Shown piece after piece: positions 24,535 to 34,050 of a DNA stretch of 64,000 bases. How positions within the stretch are numbered: the first letter of the stretch is position 1; every line of letters starts with the position of its first letter. Under the pieces are notes generated by a model. That model did not search any database. It was not told the DNA's origin and worked only from the letters and a program-made list of their open reading frames with translations. The position numbers and the translations under genes are program-made. This DNA comes from Clostridia bacterium (GTDB lineage: Bacteria; Bacillota_A; Clostridia; Oscillospirales; CAG-272): positions 9,589-73,588 of the forward strand of contig JAFTKI010000049.1 in NCBI GenBank assembly GCA_017453335.1, in the 5' to 3' direction.

Positions 24535-25404
24535 TTAATTTTGTCCGATCAAGCGCAGTGCGTTACCCGAATAGATCTTTTCCTTGATCTCCTCGGAAAG
24601 TCCGAGGCTTTCGATCAATTCCTGATGCGAGTTATCGACATAGTCTCTTGCATACAGAACACGATCCTGATATTCGGTCAAGAATGCTTTGGTAAAGTCA
24701 AGGTCGCGGCTCAGCGCGCGGCACCCCGAGATTGCCGACATGTCGCAATACAGATTGGGGTACTTTTCCATCAACTCAACCAACTTTCCGCCCGCTACAA
24801 CAGGGCCTGTCGGGTAGAGGTTGGTCTCGCCTTGTCCGTCGCCCGAGATTTCCGACCAGAAGGACTGTGCGTGACCGATGATATTGGTTTCGGGGCAAAG
24901 CTTCAAGGCTCTTTCCAGGGCATCAATATCGCCGCCGTACCAATAGGATTCCTGCTTTTCGCCCTTTTGGTTGTGCGGAATGGAACGCTGGATGTGAACG
25001 ATCACGGGAAGGCCGTTCTCACCGCAGAAGCGATACAAACGAATCGCATCGGGATTGTCCAGCATCATGCGGTATTTTAATTCGCCGCAGATTTTCACAT
25101 CATACGCTTTCATGGCGTATTTCAGCTTTTCCAAAGCATAGGGCTGACGGGGATCGGGAGCATATCCCAGCATAAAGCGATCGGGATACTTATCAAGATA
25201 GGGCAGGCAGTTCTCAAACGGCATATTGACCTTGTCCGAGGAAAACATCTGGCAACCCCTGTGTTCGGGAGCTCCAAACTCACTCCACGGGATCTCACAA
25301 CTGAGTAGCCAGCATTTGTCGATCCCATACTGATCCATGTTTGCCACCATCTTGTCGGGTGTCATGTAGTACCAAAACGGATGGTTATGTGCATCAATTT
25401 TCAT
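24535..25404 (-). CDS. Amidohydrolase_2-family protein
   Basis: A 289-residue metal-dependent TIM-barrel hydrolase/decarboxylase-like protein. It shows MKIDAHNHPFW at the N-terminus, VIVHIQRSIPH mid-barrel, NIIGHAQ, and a closing VLYARDYVDN block with NALRLIG at the end, the usual Amidohydrolase_2 layout. It is the last gene of the minus-strand operon with nanA. A lactonase or hydrolase acting on a sugar-acid intermediate is plausible but unproven. Confidence 0.8.
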   Translation of the reverse strand: MKIDAHNHPFWYYMTPDKMVANMDQYGIDKCWLLSCEIPWSEFGAPEHRGCQMFSSDKVNMPFENCLPYLDKYPDRFMLGYAPDPRQPYALEKLKYAMKAYDVKICGELKYRMMLDNPDAIRLYRFCGENGLPVIVHIQRSIPHNQKGEKQESYWYGGDIDALERALKLCPETNIIGHAQSFWSEISGDGQGETNLYPTGPVVAGGKLVELMEKYPNLYCDMSAISGCRALSRDLDFTKAFLTEYQDRVLYARDYVDNSHQELIESLGLSEEIKEKIYSGNALRLIGQN

Positions 25405-25438
25405 AGCTTTGTTTCTCCGATTCTAAAGTTTAAAATGA

Positions 25439-26848
25439 TTATACGAATTTTACGTCGCGGCGCAAAGCCACCTCGGTGATCATTTCTTTGATGTCGCCCT
25501 CGGTGTTCCAGATCATCTCACCGTAAAGCGCAACGATATACATCAGCTCTTTTTCAAACATGCCGTCCTCAACCAGAGCGGTGCAGTACATATCTCCGCC
25601 CGTTACGTCCTTCATGATACGGATGATCTCGTAAGCCTTGTCGGCGTAGGTCAGCCAGTATGCTTGCAGATACTTCCAGATCTCGTATTTGCGAACCACG
25701 CGGTTCTGTTGGATCGGCTCAGAGGAAATTCCCATATAGTAAGAACCTCTTTGATGCTCAAACGCATCCCAGTCCAGCTTGGTAAACGCCTTGGTAACCA
25801 CGCCAAAGCGTTCGTTTTCTCCGCGCAGTCCCGCAATCTCGCGCACGAAATCACAGGTTTGATCAAATCGCTCAATGTGGTGCTTGGGAATGTAGTCGAA
25901 GGGAAAGGTTCCGCAATTTTCCCAAACGATGCGGATACGGGGATCGACCTTCTTGATGTATTGCAGACGCTTGTTCACCGATGTTGCGTGCAGACCAAAC
26001 TGTAGCTCGAGATCGGGGGAGATCTTGAAAATATCATCGGCGGTTCTGTTCACGAACTCGGTCACCGCTTCTGCGATCAGTACGCCGTCAATCTCCTCCT
26101 TGCCCGTTTCGGTAACGGTTTGGAAGTAGATACCGTCAATGTCGAGGTGAGAAAAATCGCGCTTGTATTCCTCCACGACCTTTGCGCGAATGTCCTGCAG
26201 GAGCATGGAAAGCTTGAAGTCTTCAATGCCGTTGTCCCAGCCCCAAGGATAGCCGAGGATGATCTTGACATTGGAATCATGCGCGTAGGAGATCATTTCC
26301 TCAATATTCACGGGAACAAAATCGTTCCATATAATCACGCAGTTCATTTTCAGCTTGACCATATTGTCGATGTAGCTGCGATAATCATAGATTACGTGTC
26401 CCCATGTCCAAAGACCGCGGTTGGTGATCGAGGGCGCGGAGGCAAGCTCGCAATCGGGGAAAACGAAATCGTTTTCAAAGGGATTTTTCCAATAGGGATA
26501 GGAGCTGTGCGTGTAGGCAGTTTGCGGCATGAGCTTTGCCGAAAAGTCAACACAACCGTACAGAACACCCGCATCATCGGTGCCTTCAATATAGATCACA
26601 CCGTCCTTCACCGTGATCACGTAGCCCTCGGGCTTGGTGGGATGGTTCTCCAGGTCGGCAAAGACAGGATTGTTCTTGCCCGTACCAATGTAGATGAGCT
26701 GTGTGAATTTTTCCTTATTCAGTTGATCGAATGCAACACAGGTGGGGTACTCAATGGTATATTCCAGAATATCGCGCGTCAGAACCTCAAGTGCCTTCTT
26801 CTGAACGCCTGTTTTCTTTTCTCCGTAAACAATGGCAAGCTTTTTCAT
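25439..26848 (-). CDS. Putative glycoside hydrolase, GH20/GH67-like N-domain plus TIM barrel
   Basis: A 469-residue protein without signal peptide. Residues ~1-110 look like the alpha/beta domain that precedes the barrel in GH20, GH67 and GH84 enzymes (GYVITVKDGVIYIEGTDDAGVLYGCVDF). A TIM-barrel-like region follows (NRGLWTWGHVIYDYRSYIDNMVKLKMN...). A catalytic pair cannot be placed with confidence. It lies between nanA and the amidohydrolase gene, so it probably trims a glycoside inside the cell. I do not recognise the exact family. Confidence 0.6.
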   Translation of the reverse strand: MKKLAIVYGEKKTGVQKKALEVLTRDILEYTIEYPTCVAFDQLNKEKFTQLIYIGTGKNNPVFADLENHPTKPEGYVITVKDGVIYIEGTDDAGVLYGCVDFSAKLMPQTAYTHSSYPYWKNPFENDFVFPDCELASAPSITNRGLWTWGHVIYDYRSYIDNMVKLKMNCVIIWNDFVPVNIEEMISYAHDSNVKIILGYPWGWDNGIEDFKLSMLLQDIRAKVVEEYKRDFSHLDIDGIYFQTVTETGKEEIDGVLIAEAVTEFVNRTADDIFKISPDLELQFGLHATSVNKRLQYIKKVDPRIRIVWENCGTFPFDYIPKHHIERFDQTCDFVREIAGLRGENERFGVVTKAFTKLDWDAFEHQRGSYYMGISSEPIQQNRVVRKYEIWKYLQAYWLTYADKAYEIIRIMKDVTGGDMYCTALVEDGMFEKELMYIVALYGEMIWNTEGDIKEMITEVALRRDVKFV

Positions 26849-26860
26849 AAAAATTCTCCT

Positions 26861-27751
26861 TTAAAGACTTGTCAAGGGCAGTCCTGCCGCTCTTACATCG
26901 GCAACGATTTCCGCTTTTTCCGCATCGGTAAGGCGAGCCAAGGGGAAGGTCGCATCTCCCACATCGTAACCGAGCGCTTCCACCAGCGCCTTGGTAGCGG
27001 GAATACAGGAATACTTTGCAAAAGCGGCTGTAACGATCTGTGCCGATTTGCGTTGCAGCGCCTGCGCACCTGCAAGATCACCTGCTTGGTACCTGTCAAA
27101 GATACCGCGATAGATCTCAAACATAAAGTTATAGGTGGTTCCGATACCGCCGTCGGCACCCGCGTTGAGTCCCATCAGGAGCATTTCGTCTGGGCCGTTG
27201 ATGATATTCATCTCACCCTGCGTCAAGCGCTTCAGCTCCATCATCTGATAGTAGTTGGGGCTGGTCCACTTGATCGCGGTGATGTTGTCTACCTCAAACG
27301 CACGAGCTGCAAATTTTGCGTCCATTGCAAAGCCCGCGTTGGGGTTGTAATAGATCATTACGGGAATGTGAACCGCATTTGCCAGCGTTTTGTAGTAGTT
27401 GTAAACCTCCTCGGCATCGTAACCGAAAAAGAGGGGAGGGGTTGCCGAAATGGCATCGGCACCGCAGGACTCTGCGTGCTTTGCAAGTGCGATCGCCTCG
27501 TTGAAATCGGTGGAGGCAACCTGAATGATACAGGGCTTGCGGTGGTTGGCAGCGCGAACCGCCTCTTCGGCAAGCACGCGGCGCTCAGAGGGACGCAGTG
27601 CAAGACCTTCGCCCGTGGCACCCGCAATGTAAAAACCGTCGGCACCCTTTGCGATCATATCCTCGATCAGCTGCGCCAGAACCTTTGTATTGATGGTTTC
27701 GTCTTTGTTCAGCGGCGTCACGAGCGCCGGCATAACTCCTGTAAATTTCAT
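26861..27751 (-). CDS. N-acetylneuraminate lyase / DapA-family aldolase
   Basis: A 296-residue class I aldolase of the DHDPS/NAL family. Key features are GATGEGLAL (phosphate/carboxylate loop), the catalytic Tyr in IYYNPNAGF and the Schiff-base Lys in AIKWTSPNYYQM. The YYNP and IKWTS contexts favour a NanA-like enzyme (sialic acid to ManNAc plus pyruvate) over DapA. It overlaps the sialidase-fold gene by 4 bp (ATGA). Other sugar-acid substrates remain possible. Confidence 0.8.
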   Translation of the reverse strand: MKFTGVMPALVTPLNKDETINTKVLAQLIEDMIAKGADGFYIAGATGEGLALRPSERRVLAEEAVRAANHRKPCIIQVASTDFNEAIALAKHAESCGADAISATPPLFFGYDAEEVYNYYKTLANAVHIPVMIYYNPNAGFAMDAKFAARAFEVDNITAIKWTSPNYYQMMELKRLTQGEMNIINGPDEMLLMGLNAGADGGIGTTYNFMFEIYRGIFDRYQAGDLAGAQALQRKSAQIVTAAFAKYSCIPATKALVEALGYDVGDATFPLARLTDAEKAEIVADVRAAGLPLTSL

Positions 27752-28884
27752 GGTTCAAATCTCCATTTCTGCTGTAATACCACAGCGGGTTCCTTTTCTG
27801 AAACGTGCGCATAGAAAATCGTGAGCAGGCTTCCATCGTGGGTTTCCACTGTAGAGGGGTATCCGATATCCCAGGCAACCGTGGAGCTGTCGGACATGTG
27901 ACCCGATTCAGGCAGGCTCCAGTCCTGACTGTAGGGGGTGACGTAGATCGGATGATCGGTATCCCAGGTTGCGCCGTTGTCGGTGCTGAACATTGCCTTG
28001 ATGGCGGTGGGAGACTCTCTGTAGGAATAGGTACAGATCAGCATGCCCGAGGAATGACGGAACAAGTGTGCTGGCGCACCGCCCAGGCGATCTAAGATCG
28101 GGTAGGGCTTGGTCCAGGTCTTGCCGCCGTCCGAAGATTCGCTCTGGTAAAGGGTGAACATCCGGTTATTCTCATTTATTTGAACGCGAATATGTGTCAG
28201 CAGTTTTCCGTCCTCCAAAAGAATGGTGTGAGGCTCACAGGATACGGGCTGAACACCGTCCTCCGGCTCTACGTTGTCGATCTTACCAACCAACTCCGCC
28301 GTTCCGTTCTCTGGATCGATGCGGTAAGCGTAGATGGCATCCTCCATTGTATCACGATATCCCTCGCTCAGTCTGCCGATCCACAGAATCGAGCCATCGG
28401 GCATTTCCAAGGGACCGTGAGGAGAGGTCACGGGGCTTTTATGGAGCGGACCGAAGGTAACGCCGCAGTCATGGCTGACACGATAGGTCGTTCCGTAATA
28501 GGCTTTTTCTTCTTCGGAGGTTACCATATCCAAGTAGGCGTGTATGTAGGGAGTTGCAGTTTTTCTGCCTCTTTGAAATTCAACGGGGTTGTTGAAGGAC
28601 GTTACGATCACGTTGGTTTTTCCGTATGCAAGAATGCCTCCGTCGCGGTCATCCAGGGGCGTGTCGATCACGGGTGCGGGGATCGTGTAGGTCTCACCGT
28701 CGTCCTCGCTGTAGCTGATCACGGTCTTGCCGAACGGGCAAACGTGACGAAGCCGAAAGCCCGATGCAACCACGGCGATCTTACCGTTTTGCAATCGTGT
28801 TGCGCTCGGCCAGCCGAAGTAATTGTGCTTGCTCATGGGGTTGCTCATAATCGTTTTCGGCTCCCCTATGGGAATAATTTTCAT
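27748..28884 (-). CDS. Sialidase-fold (BNR/Asp-box) protein
   Basis: A 378-residue six-bladed propeller protein with at least four Asp boxes: YSEDDGETYT, SHDCGVTFG, SSDGGKTWT and STDNGATWD. It is the first gene of the operon, coupled to the NanA-like aldolase, which suggests exo-sialidase-type activity. There is no signal peptide and the classical FRIP motif is not evident near the N-terminus (ASGFRLRHVC instead), so it would be intracellular and its substrate may differ from sialosides. Confidence 0.75.
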   Translation of the reverse strand: MKIIPIGEPKTIMSNPMSKHNYFGWPSATRLQNGKIAVVASGFRLRHVCPFGKTVISYSEDDGETYTIPAPVIDTPLDDRDGGILAYGKTNVIVTSFNNPVEFQRGRKTATPYIHAYLDMVTSEEEKAYYGTTYRVSHDCGVTFGPLHKSPVTSPHGPLEMPDGSILWIGRLSEGYRDTMEDAIYAYRIDPENGTAELVGKIDNVEPEDGVQPVSCEPHTILLEDGKLLTHIRVQINENNRMFTLYQSESSDGGKTWTKPYPILDRLGGAPAHLFRHSSGMLICTYSYRESPTAIKAMFSTDNGATWDTDHPIYVTPYSQDWSLPESGHMSDSSTVAWDIGYPSTVETHDGSLLTIFYAHVSEKEPAVVLQQKWRFEP

Positions 28885-28938
28885 AAATACCTCCTTGACA
28901 TGGAAACGGAATTACGCTATAATTGTAATACCGAACTG

Positions 28939-28954
28939 TTTTTGTATACAAAAA
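28939..28954. promoter_or_regulatory. Palindromic operator candidate in the nan-like leader
   Basis: TTTTTGTATACAAAAA is a perfect 16-bp palindrome in the 5' leader of the sialidase-fold operon. TTGTATACAA cores are typical of GntR-family operators. A second, shorter palindrome (GAACGGATCGTTC, 28976-28988) lies nearby. Confidence 0.5.
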
Positions 28955-29007
28955 ATGTGATCCCGGATCGCTTGAACGGATCGTTCCGATTTTTTGTTGT
29001 TAACATC

Positions 29008-29036
29008 ATTATAATGCTGACTCCGAAAAAAGTCAA
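29008..29036 (-). promoter_or_regulatory. Promoter of the sialidase-fold/nanA operon
   Basis: Minus-strand TTGACT (29036-29031), 17-bp spacer, TATAAT (29013-29008), giving a ~115-nt leader. No further gene is seen in 28885-29261; no clear plus-strand promoter for the AraC gene was found. Confidence 0.82.
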
Positions 29037-29261
29037 TTGAAATAACAGACTTCCGAAGGAAAAAATGTCTTTTTTTTATAAAACGACACAAAAAATCAGC
29101 TTACAATAATAGTATCGCAAATCAATCGAAATTTCAAGCCACAATATTATTATGCTTTTGCACCGTGTTGCTTTTTTTAACCGGTTGTATTCTCAAAAAC
29201 AGCAAAAGAACGATCAGAGATCGGATCTGCTCCGAAAATTTATCAAAAGAGGTAACGACAG

Positions 29262-30113
29262 ATGACACCTGCTTCAACGATACCGACAACCTATATACAC
29301 GGTATGAAAATGGATCCGTGCCGCACATCCATTATTGCGGGAATCGGCTCCGAGAATTGTGCCTTGCATGAGGAGATCGAGCTCAAATGCTTTTATGAGG
29401 GGGCAAGCACCCTGCTGATCGGGAATCGCACCGTCAACGTGAAGGCGGGCGACGTGGTTGTGATCAATCCGTATGAATTTCACAGCACCGTTGACTGCGG
29501 TGAGGAAAGCACGAAGGGAAGATATCACTTATTGATGATCCCACTTGATTTTTTTGGTGTTGTTGGGGCAGGGGAGCTCAAGCTGCGCCCCTTGTTGCTG
29601 TCTGACAATAAGGTGTTCAAAACTCTGTTTGAACAGGACAATCAGTTATTTGATCTTTTGTCCCGTGTGGCAACCGAATGTATGGAAAAACAGGAGCATT
29701 ACGTTGCGGCGGTCAGCGGCTTGATGCTGGAGATCTTCACGATCCTTTTGCGGCGCGGACTTTGCGATACGGGAAACACCGACCGAGGCTTGGATAGCCT
29801 TCGCTCGTATCATCTGATCGAGCCTGCTCTCCGTCATATCCGCGACTGCTACACGAATCCCATCAGCGTGGATCAGCTGGCGGCACTGTGCAACGTCAGC
29901 AAGCATTATTTCTGCCATATATTTAAAACAGTCACACAGAAATCGGCTATGGAATATTTGCGTGAATACCGCATCAAGATCGCCGACGTTATGCTGATCA
30001 ACACCGACAAGAGCGTCTCTCAAATTGCCGAGGGATGCGGATTTGAATCGGTTGCGTATTTTTGCCGTGCCTATAAAAGACAATACGGAATCTCTCCCGG
30101 AAAACGCCGATGA
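29262..30113 (+). CDS. AraC-family regulator, divergent from the nan-like operon
   Basis: A 283-residue regulator: an N-terminal cupin sensor (residues ~30-110: VNVKAGDVVVINPYEFHS) and two C-terminal helix-turn-helix units (~185-280: ISVDQLAALCNVSKHYFCHIFK; SVSQIAEGCGFESVAYFCRAYKRQYGISPGKRR). Its divergent position makes it the likely activator of the sialidase-fold operon. The ligand is unknown. A terminator follows. Confidence 0.9.
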   Translation: MTPASTIPTTYIHGMKMDPCRTSIIAGIGSENCALHEEIELKCFYEGASTLLIGNRTVNVKAGDVVVINPYEFHSTVDCGEESTKGRYHLLMIPLDFFGVVGAGELKLRPLLLSDNKVFKTLFEQDNQLFDLLSRVATECMEKQEHYVAAVSGLMLEIFTILLRRGLCDTGNTDRGLDSLRSYHLIEPALRHIRDCYTNPISVDQLAALCNVSKHYFCHIFKTVTQKSAMEYLREYRIKIADVMLINTDKSVSQIAEGCGFESVAYFCRAYKRQYGISPGKRR

Positions 30114-30129
30114 GCGTGCTTCTTCCTCT

Positions 30130-30167
30130 GAAACAGGACTCCTTTTGCGATTAAGGAGTCCTGTTTT
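30130..30167 (+). terminator. Terminator after the AraC gene
   Basis: A 14-bp stem AACAGGACTCCTT/AAGGAGTCCTGTT followed by T's. Confidence 0.85.
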
Positions 30168-30212
30168 TGTCCCAAAAAGCAACGCAGTGCAAAATGTTCT
30201 CAATATTGTGGA

Positions 30213-30241
30213 TTGATTTTGAAAGGTAATTTTGCGATAAT
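30213..30241 (+). promoter_or_regulatory. Promoter of the DegT/Gfo operon
   Basis: TTGATT at 30213-30218 and GATAAT at 30236-30241, 17-bp spacer. Confidence 0.6.
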
Positions 30242-30319
30242 GGTATCAGCAAAACGATTGCCGAAGGACGGCTTTCGAAGAATTTTCGGTAGAAACCGGA
30301 TCAATAAAGGAGAAAGATC

Positions 30320-31639
30320 ATGAGCAACAATCAACTGGCAATTCTGGGCGGTGAAATGGCTCTTTCGAGAAAAGCCTCTACCATGAGCATCAAAACACTT
30401 CCTCAAAAGGCGTACGATACCGTAAAGAATTTGATGGATAAAAACGAAATATCCACATCTCCCATCGTAGGAGAGTTCGAAAAGCGCTTTTCCGAGTATA
30501 TCGGTGTAAAATACGGTCTTTGCGTATGCAACGGAACCACCTCGATCCAGGCAGGTCTGTTTGCTGTCGGCGTAAAGCCCGGGGACGAGGTCATCGTTCC
30601 TTCCTTCACCTTCTGGGCATCTGCAGGTCCGATCATCGCAAACGGAGCTATTCCGAAGTTTGCCGATATTGATCCCGAAACGCACAACGTTCTGGCAGAG
30701 AGCATTGAAAAGCAGATCACTCCCAAGACAAAGGCGATCATCGCGGTTCACGTTTGGGGTAACCCTTGTGATATGGATGCGATCATGGACGTGGCAAAGC
30801 GTCATTCGCTCAAGGTGGTTGAGGACTGCTCTCATGCGCACGGTGCAATCTATAAAGGAAAGAAAGTTGGTAGCTTCGGTGACGTTGGTTGTTTCTCGAT
30901 GCAGGGCTCCAAGGTTCTGTCGGCAGGAGAGGGCGGAATTCTGGTAACCAATCACCGTGAGTGCTTTGAGCGTGCTGTTGCAATGGGACATTACGAGCGC
31001 TGCAAGGCTCTTGGTGAGGAATCCGAGTACAGCCGTTATTCGATGACGGGCTTTGGATTTAAGCACCGTATTCATCCGCTGGCTGTTGCCATTGCCGATG
31101 CAAATCTGGATGAGATGGACGGACTCAATGAAACCCGTTACCACAACGCAAAGCGCCTTGAGGAGCTGTTGTCCGATCTGAAATTCTTGAAATTCCAAAA
31201 GGAATACGACGGTGCTAAGCGCGTGTTCGCATATCATTACGTACAGTACGTTCCCGAAGAACTCAAGGGCTTGAAGATGAAGACTCTCTTGATGGCTGTT
31301 AAGGCAGAGGGCGTGAACTGCGGCTCTTGCGGCTACGGAAAGCTCCATCTCTCTCCTTTGTATACCCGTGACGGTGTGTTTGCACAGGATTATCCCTTCG
31401 TATTGGCAGATTATCCCGATGATCTTGCAGAGAGCGAGCTTCCCAACACCGATAGACTTGCAAAAACTGCATTTATGCTGGTAGGTCGCTTGGAGAATTG
31501 CACCGATGAGGAATTGCAGATGATTGCAAGAGCATATCACAAGATCGAAGAAAATATCGATGCACTGCTTGCGTATGAGAAGCAGCAGGAGATCGATGAC
31601 GAAATCAGGAATGATGGAAGAAGTATCAACTATGTCTGA
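30320..31639 (+). CDS. DegT/DnrJ/EryC1-family aminotransferase
   Basis: A 439-residue PLP aminotransferase acting on keto-sugars. The PLP motif is FSMQGSKVLSAGEGGILVTN (Schiff-base Lys), with CNGTTSIQAG, VPSFTFWAS and VVEDCSHAHGA. Its stop overlaps the following oxidoreductase start, so the pair likely acts in sequence on one sugar: oxidation by the Gfo/Idh/MocA enzyme, then amination, or the reverse in catabolism. No nucleotide-sugar genes are nearby to fix the pathway. Confidence 0.9.
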   Translation: MSNNQLAILGGEMALSRKASTMSIKTLPQKAYDTVKNLMDKNEISTSPIVGEFEKRFSEYIGVKYGLCVCNGTTSIQAGLFAVGVKPGDEVIVPSFTFWASAGPIIANGAIPKFADIDPETHNVLAESIEKQITPKTKAIIAVHVWGNPCDMDAIMDVAKRHSLKVVEDCSHAHGAIYKGKKVGSFGDVGCFSMQGSKVLSAGEGGILVTNHRECFERAVAMGHYERCKALGEESEYSRYSMTGFGFKHRIHPLAVAIADANLDEMDGLNETRYHNAKRLEELLSDLKFLKFQKEYDGAKRVFAYHYVQYVPEELKGLKMKTLLMAVKAEGVNCGSCGYGKLHLSPLYTRDGVFAQDYPFVLADYPDDLAESELPNTDRLAKTAFMLVGRLENCTDEELQMIARAYHKIEENIDALLAYEKQQEIDDEIRNDGRSINYV

Positions 31640-32648
31640 TAAGATACACAATTTTGCACTGATCGGTTGCGGCGCGATCGCAAAGGTGCATATTGACGTG
31701 ATCGAGGCAGTGGAAGGCGCGAGGGCGATTGGCGTATATGATAAAAATGTGGAATTTGCAGAGCGTTTTGCAAAGGAACACGGGATCAAGGTTTTCTCTA
31801 CGATGGAGGAGCTTCTTGCGTCCGATGCCGAGACCGTGGCGATCTGTACCCCCAGCGGTCTTCACGCGCCTCTTGCGATCAGGTGTATGGAAGCAGGGAA
31901 GCACGTTGTGGTGGAAAAGCCAATCGCGCTGACCGCCGAGGATTGTGACCGCTTGCTTGAAGTAGAGAAGACCACGGGAAAGATCTGTGCGCCGATCTCC
32001 CAGCTTCGTTTTTACGAGGATATCAGATATGCCAAAGAGATTCTGGACGGGGGCTTGCTTGGTAAGCCGATCCTGTGCGATCTTTACATGAAATATCACA
32101 GAAGCCGCGAGTATTATGCCAATTCCTCTTGGAGAGGTACCTTTGCGATGGACGGCGGCGGTGCGCTGATGAATCAGGGCATTCACGGCGTTGACGTGAT
32201 GCACTTTTTGATGGGCGCTATCGAATCGCTCAACGGAACGGTGCGCACACAGGTGCATGACATTGAGGTGGAGGACACCGCCGTGGCAACGGTGCGCTTT
32301 GCAAACGGCGCTCTGGGCGTGATCGAGGGAACGACCTCCGTGCAATCGGGGTATCCGAGAAAGCTGGAGATCCATTGCGAAAAGGGAAACATGATCATTG
32401 TGGAGAACAAGATCGTGGCACTTGATCTTCCCGATTTTGAGCATAAAGAGGACGAGCAAAAATTTGACTCCTCCAGCAACCCGATGAACATTTCTCATAA
32501 GGGACACACCGCGCAGTATCTCAATTTCTTAGCGGCACTTGAAGGACGCGAAAAGCTGTTCTATTCGGCAACCGAAGCATCGGCTGCGGTAAAGACCATT
32601 CTGGCGATCTATCAGTCGTCCAAGGAGAACAGAAATATCAGTCTTTGA
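31632..32648 (+). CDS. Gfo/Idh/MocA-family oxidoreductase
   Basis: A 338-residue NAD(P)-dependent sugar oxidoreductase: Rossmann motif ALIGCGAIAKVH, catalytic-region HVVVEKPIAL, and a C-terminal beta-sheet domain (GGGALMNQGIHGVD). I chose ATG 31632 (MSDKIHNFAL), which overlaps the DegT stop by 8 bp; in-frame ATGs at 31611 and 31614 are also possible. Functionally tied to the aminotransferase. Confidence 0.88.
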   Translation: MSDKIHNFALIGCGAIAKVHIDVIEAVEGARAIGVYDKNVEFAERFAKEHGIKVFSTMEELLASDAETVAICTPSGLHAPLAIRCMEAGKHVVVEKPIALTAEDCDRLLEVEKTTGKICAPISQLRFYEDIRYAKEILDGGLLGKPILCDLYMKYHRSREYYANSSWRGTFAMDGGGALMNQGIHGVDVMHFLMGAIESLNGTVRTQVHDIEVEDTAVATVRFANGALGVIEGTTSVQSGYPRKLEIHCEKGNMIIVENKIVALDLPDFEHKEDEQKFDSSSNPMNISHKGHTAQYLNFLAALEGREKLFYSATEASAAVKTILAIYQSSKENRNISL

Positions 32649-32659
32649 ATCATTTCAAT

Positions 32660-32700
32660 ACAAAAGAACCAAACACATTGATTTGCTTTGGTTCTTTTTG
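32660..32700 (+). terminator. Terminator after the DegT/Gfo pair
   Basis: Stem AAAAGAACCAAA/TTTGGTTCTTTTT with a short T run. Confidence 0.75.
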
Positions 32701-32709
32701 TTTTCAATC

Positions 32710-32738
32710 TTGACTTTTTTGATCGAATCGGGTATAAT
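32710..32738 (+). promoter_or_regulatory. Promoter of the SGNH hydrolase gene
   Basis: TTGACT (32710-32715), 17-bp spacer, TATAAT (32733-32738). Confidence 0.82.
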
Positions 32739-32825
32739 AAAACAAACCATGGCAGCTTTGCGTTTCACGGTATGGAGAATTCAGCCGTTTGATCGTAACG
32801 TAAATTCTGAAAAGGAGATTTTGAG

Positions 32826-33914
32826 ATGCAATCATACATTAATGTGGATAAAAATATGATCGTAAATACCACGATTGGAGATGTGGACGTTGTATGGCAC
32901 GATGTTAGACAGGCACCGTTTTCGTTGCATGGCTTTCACGAGCCGCACACCATGCCGTTTTTTTGCCGTCTCCCGTTAGATGTTGCAAAAGCGACCTCGG
33001 AGGAAGTGGATCTTCTCAGCCGTGAATCGGCAGGCGGACGTGTGCGCTTTTCCACCAATTCACCGTATATTGCGATTCGAGTCAAGTTCCTCGCGGTTGG
33101 TCGCTCACCGCACCTGACGTTGGTTTCTTCCGCAGGCTTTGATCTGTATGTGGACGGAGAATTCGGTAGCCGCTACGTCAAGGAGTTCCGTATGCCGTAT
33201 GATATGGTGGATTCTTATGAGCAGATCGCCAATTTGGACGGCGATGCAATGAGATCTTATACGATCAATTTTCCAGTACATTCGGTGGTGGAATGTGTGG
33301 AGATCGGCTTGAAGCCCGATGCGCGGCTTGAAGCGGCAAATCCCTACCGCGAGATTGCTCCGATCTCGTTCTACGGATCTTCGATCGTACACGGAACCGC
33401 CGCAACAAGACCGGGGTGTATCTATCCTGCGATGATCTCAAGAGAGTTGAACATGGATTTCCGTAACATCGGATTTTCGGGAAGTGCGAAAGGGGAGCCG
33501 GAAATTGCCAAATGGATGGCTACGCTGCCGATGAGCGTGTTTGTTTCCGATTACGATTACAATGCGCCAACGGTGGAGCATTTGGAGGCAACGCATTATG
33601 CGATGTACGAAACGATTCGCGAAAAAAATCCCGACGTACCTTACATTATGATCACGCGCCCCTGCTATTGGACACGCAGTACCGAGCAGGAGTATATTTT
33701 ACAGTGTCGTGACGTGATCATGCGCTCCTATTTGAAGGCGCGCGAGGCGGGGGACAAAAACGTATATTTCATCGACGGCATGAGCTTTTTTGAAACCGCG
33801 CATCAATATGAAATGACGGTGGATTCGATCCATCCCAACGATGCGGGATTTGCGCAAATAGCAGATCGCATCGGATGTGTGATCAAACACGCGCTGGAGA
33901 AAAGAAACCGCTGA
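32826..33914 (+). CDS. SGNH/GDSL hydrolase with GxDLY N-domain
   Basis: A 362-residue esterase-like protein without signal peptide. The N-terminal beta domain contains AGFDLYVDG (the GxDLY signature). The SGNH domain has block I GSSIVHG, a second block GFSGSAKGE, and the catalytic Asp/His in SIHPNDAGF. Such enzymes usually deacetylate sugars. It is flanked by carbohydrate genes but has its own promoter. Confidence 0.87.
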   Translation: MQSYINVDKNMIVNTTIGDVDVVWHDVRQAPFSLHGFHEPHTMPFFCRLPLDVAKATSEEVDLLSRESAGGRVRFSTNSPYIAIRVKFLAVGRSPHLTLVSSAGFDLYVDGEFGSRYVKEFRMPYDMVDSYEQIANLDGDAMRSYTINFPVHSVVECVEIGLKPDARLEAANPYREIAPISFYGSSIVHGTAATRPGCIYPAMISRELNMDFRNIGFSGSAKGEPEIAKWMATLPMSVFVSDYDYNAPTVEHLEATHYAMYETIREKNPDVPYIMITRPCYWTRSTEQEYILQCRDVIMRSYLKAREAGDKNVYFIDGMSFFETAHQYEMTVDSIHPNDAGFAQIADRIGCVIKHALEKRNR

Positions 33915-33950
33915 ACTTGTAACCGATAGGGGATTGGCAGATATTACAGT

Positions 33951-33979
33951 TTGACTTTTGCCTCCCGTCATGGTATAAT
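33951..33979 (+). promoter_or_regulatory. Promoter of the LysM-CAP gene
   Basis: TTGACT (33951-33956), 17-bp spacer, TATAAT (33974-33979). Confidence 0.85.
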
Positions 33980-34050
33980 AATATGGGAATCGGGGCATGG
34001 ACGAGTGTCGATGTCGCGGTTCCCCAATTTTTTTGATGGAGGTGCAACAG

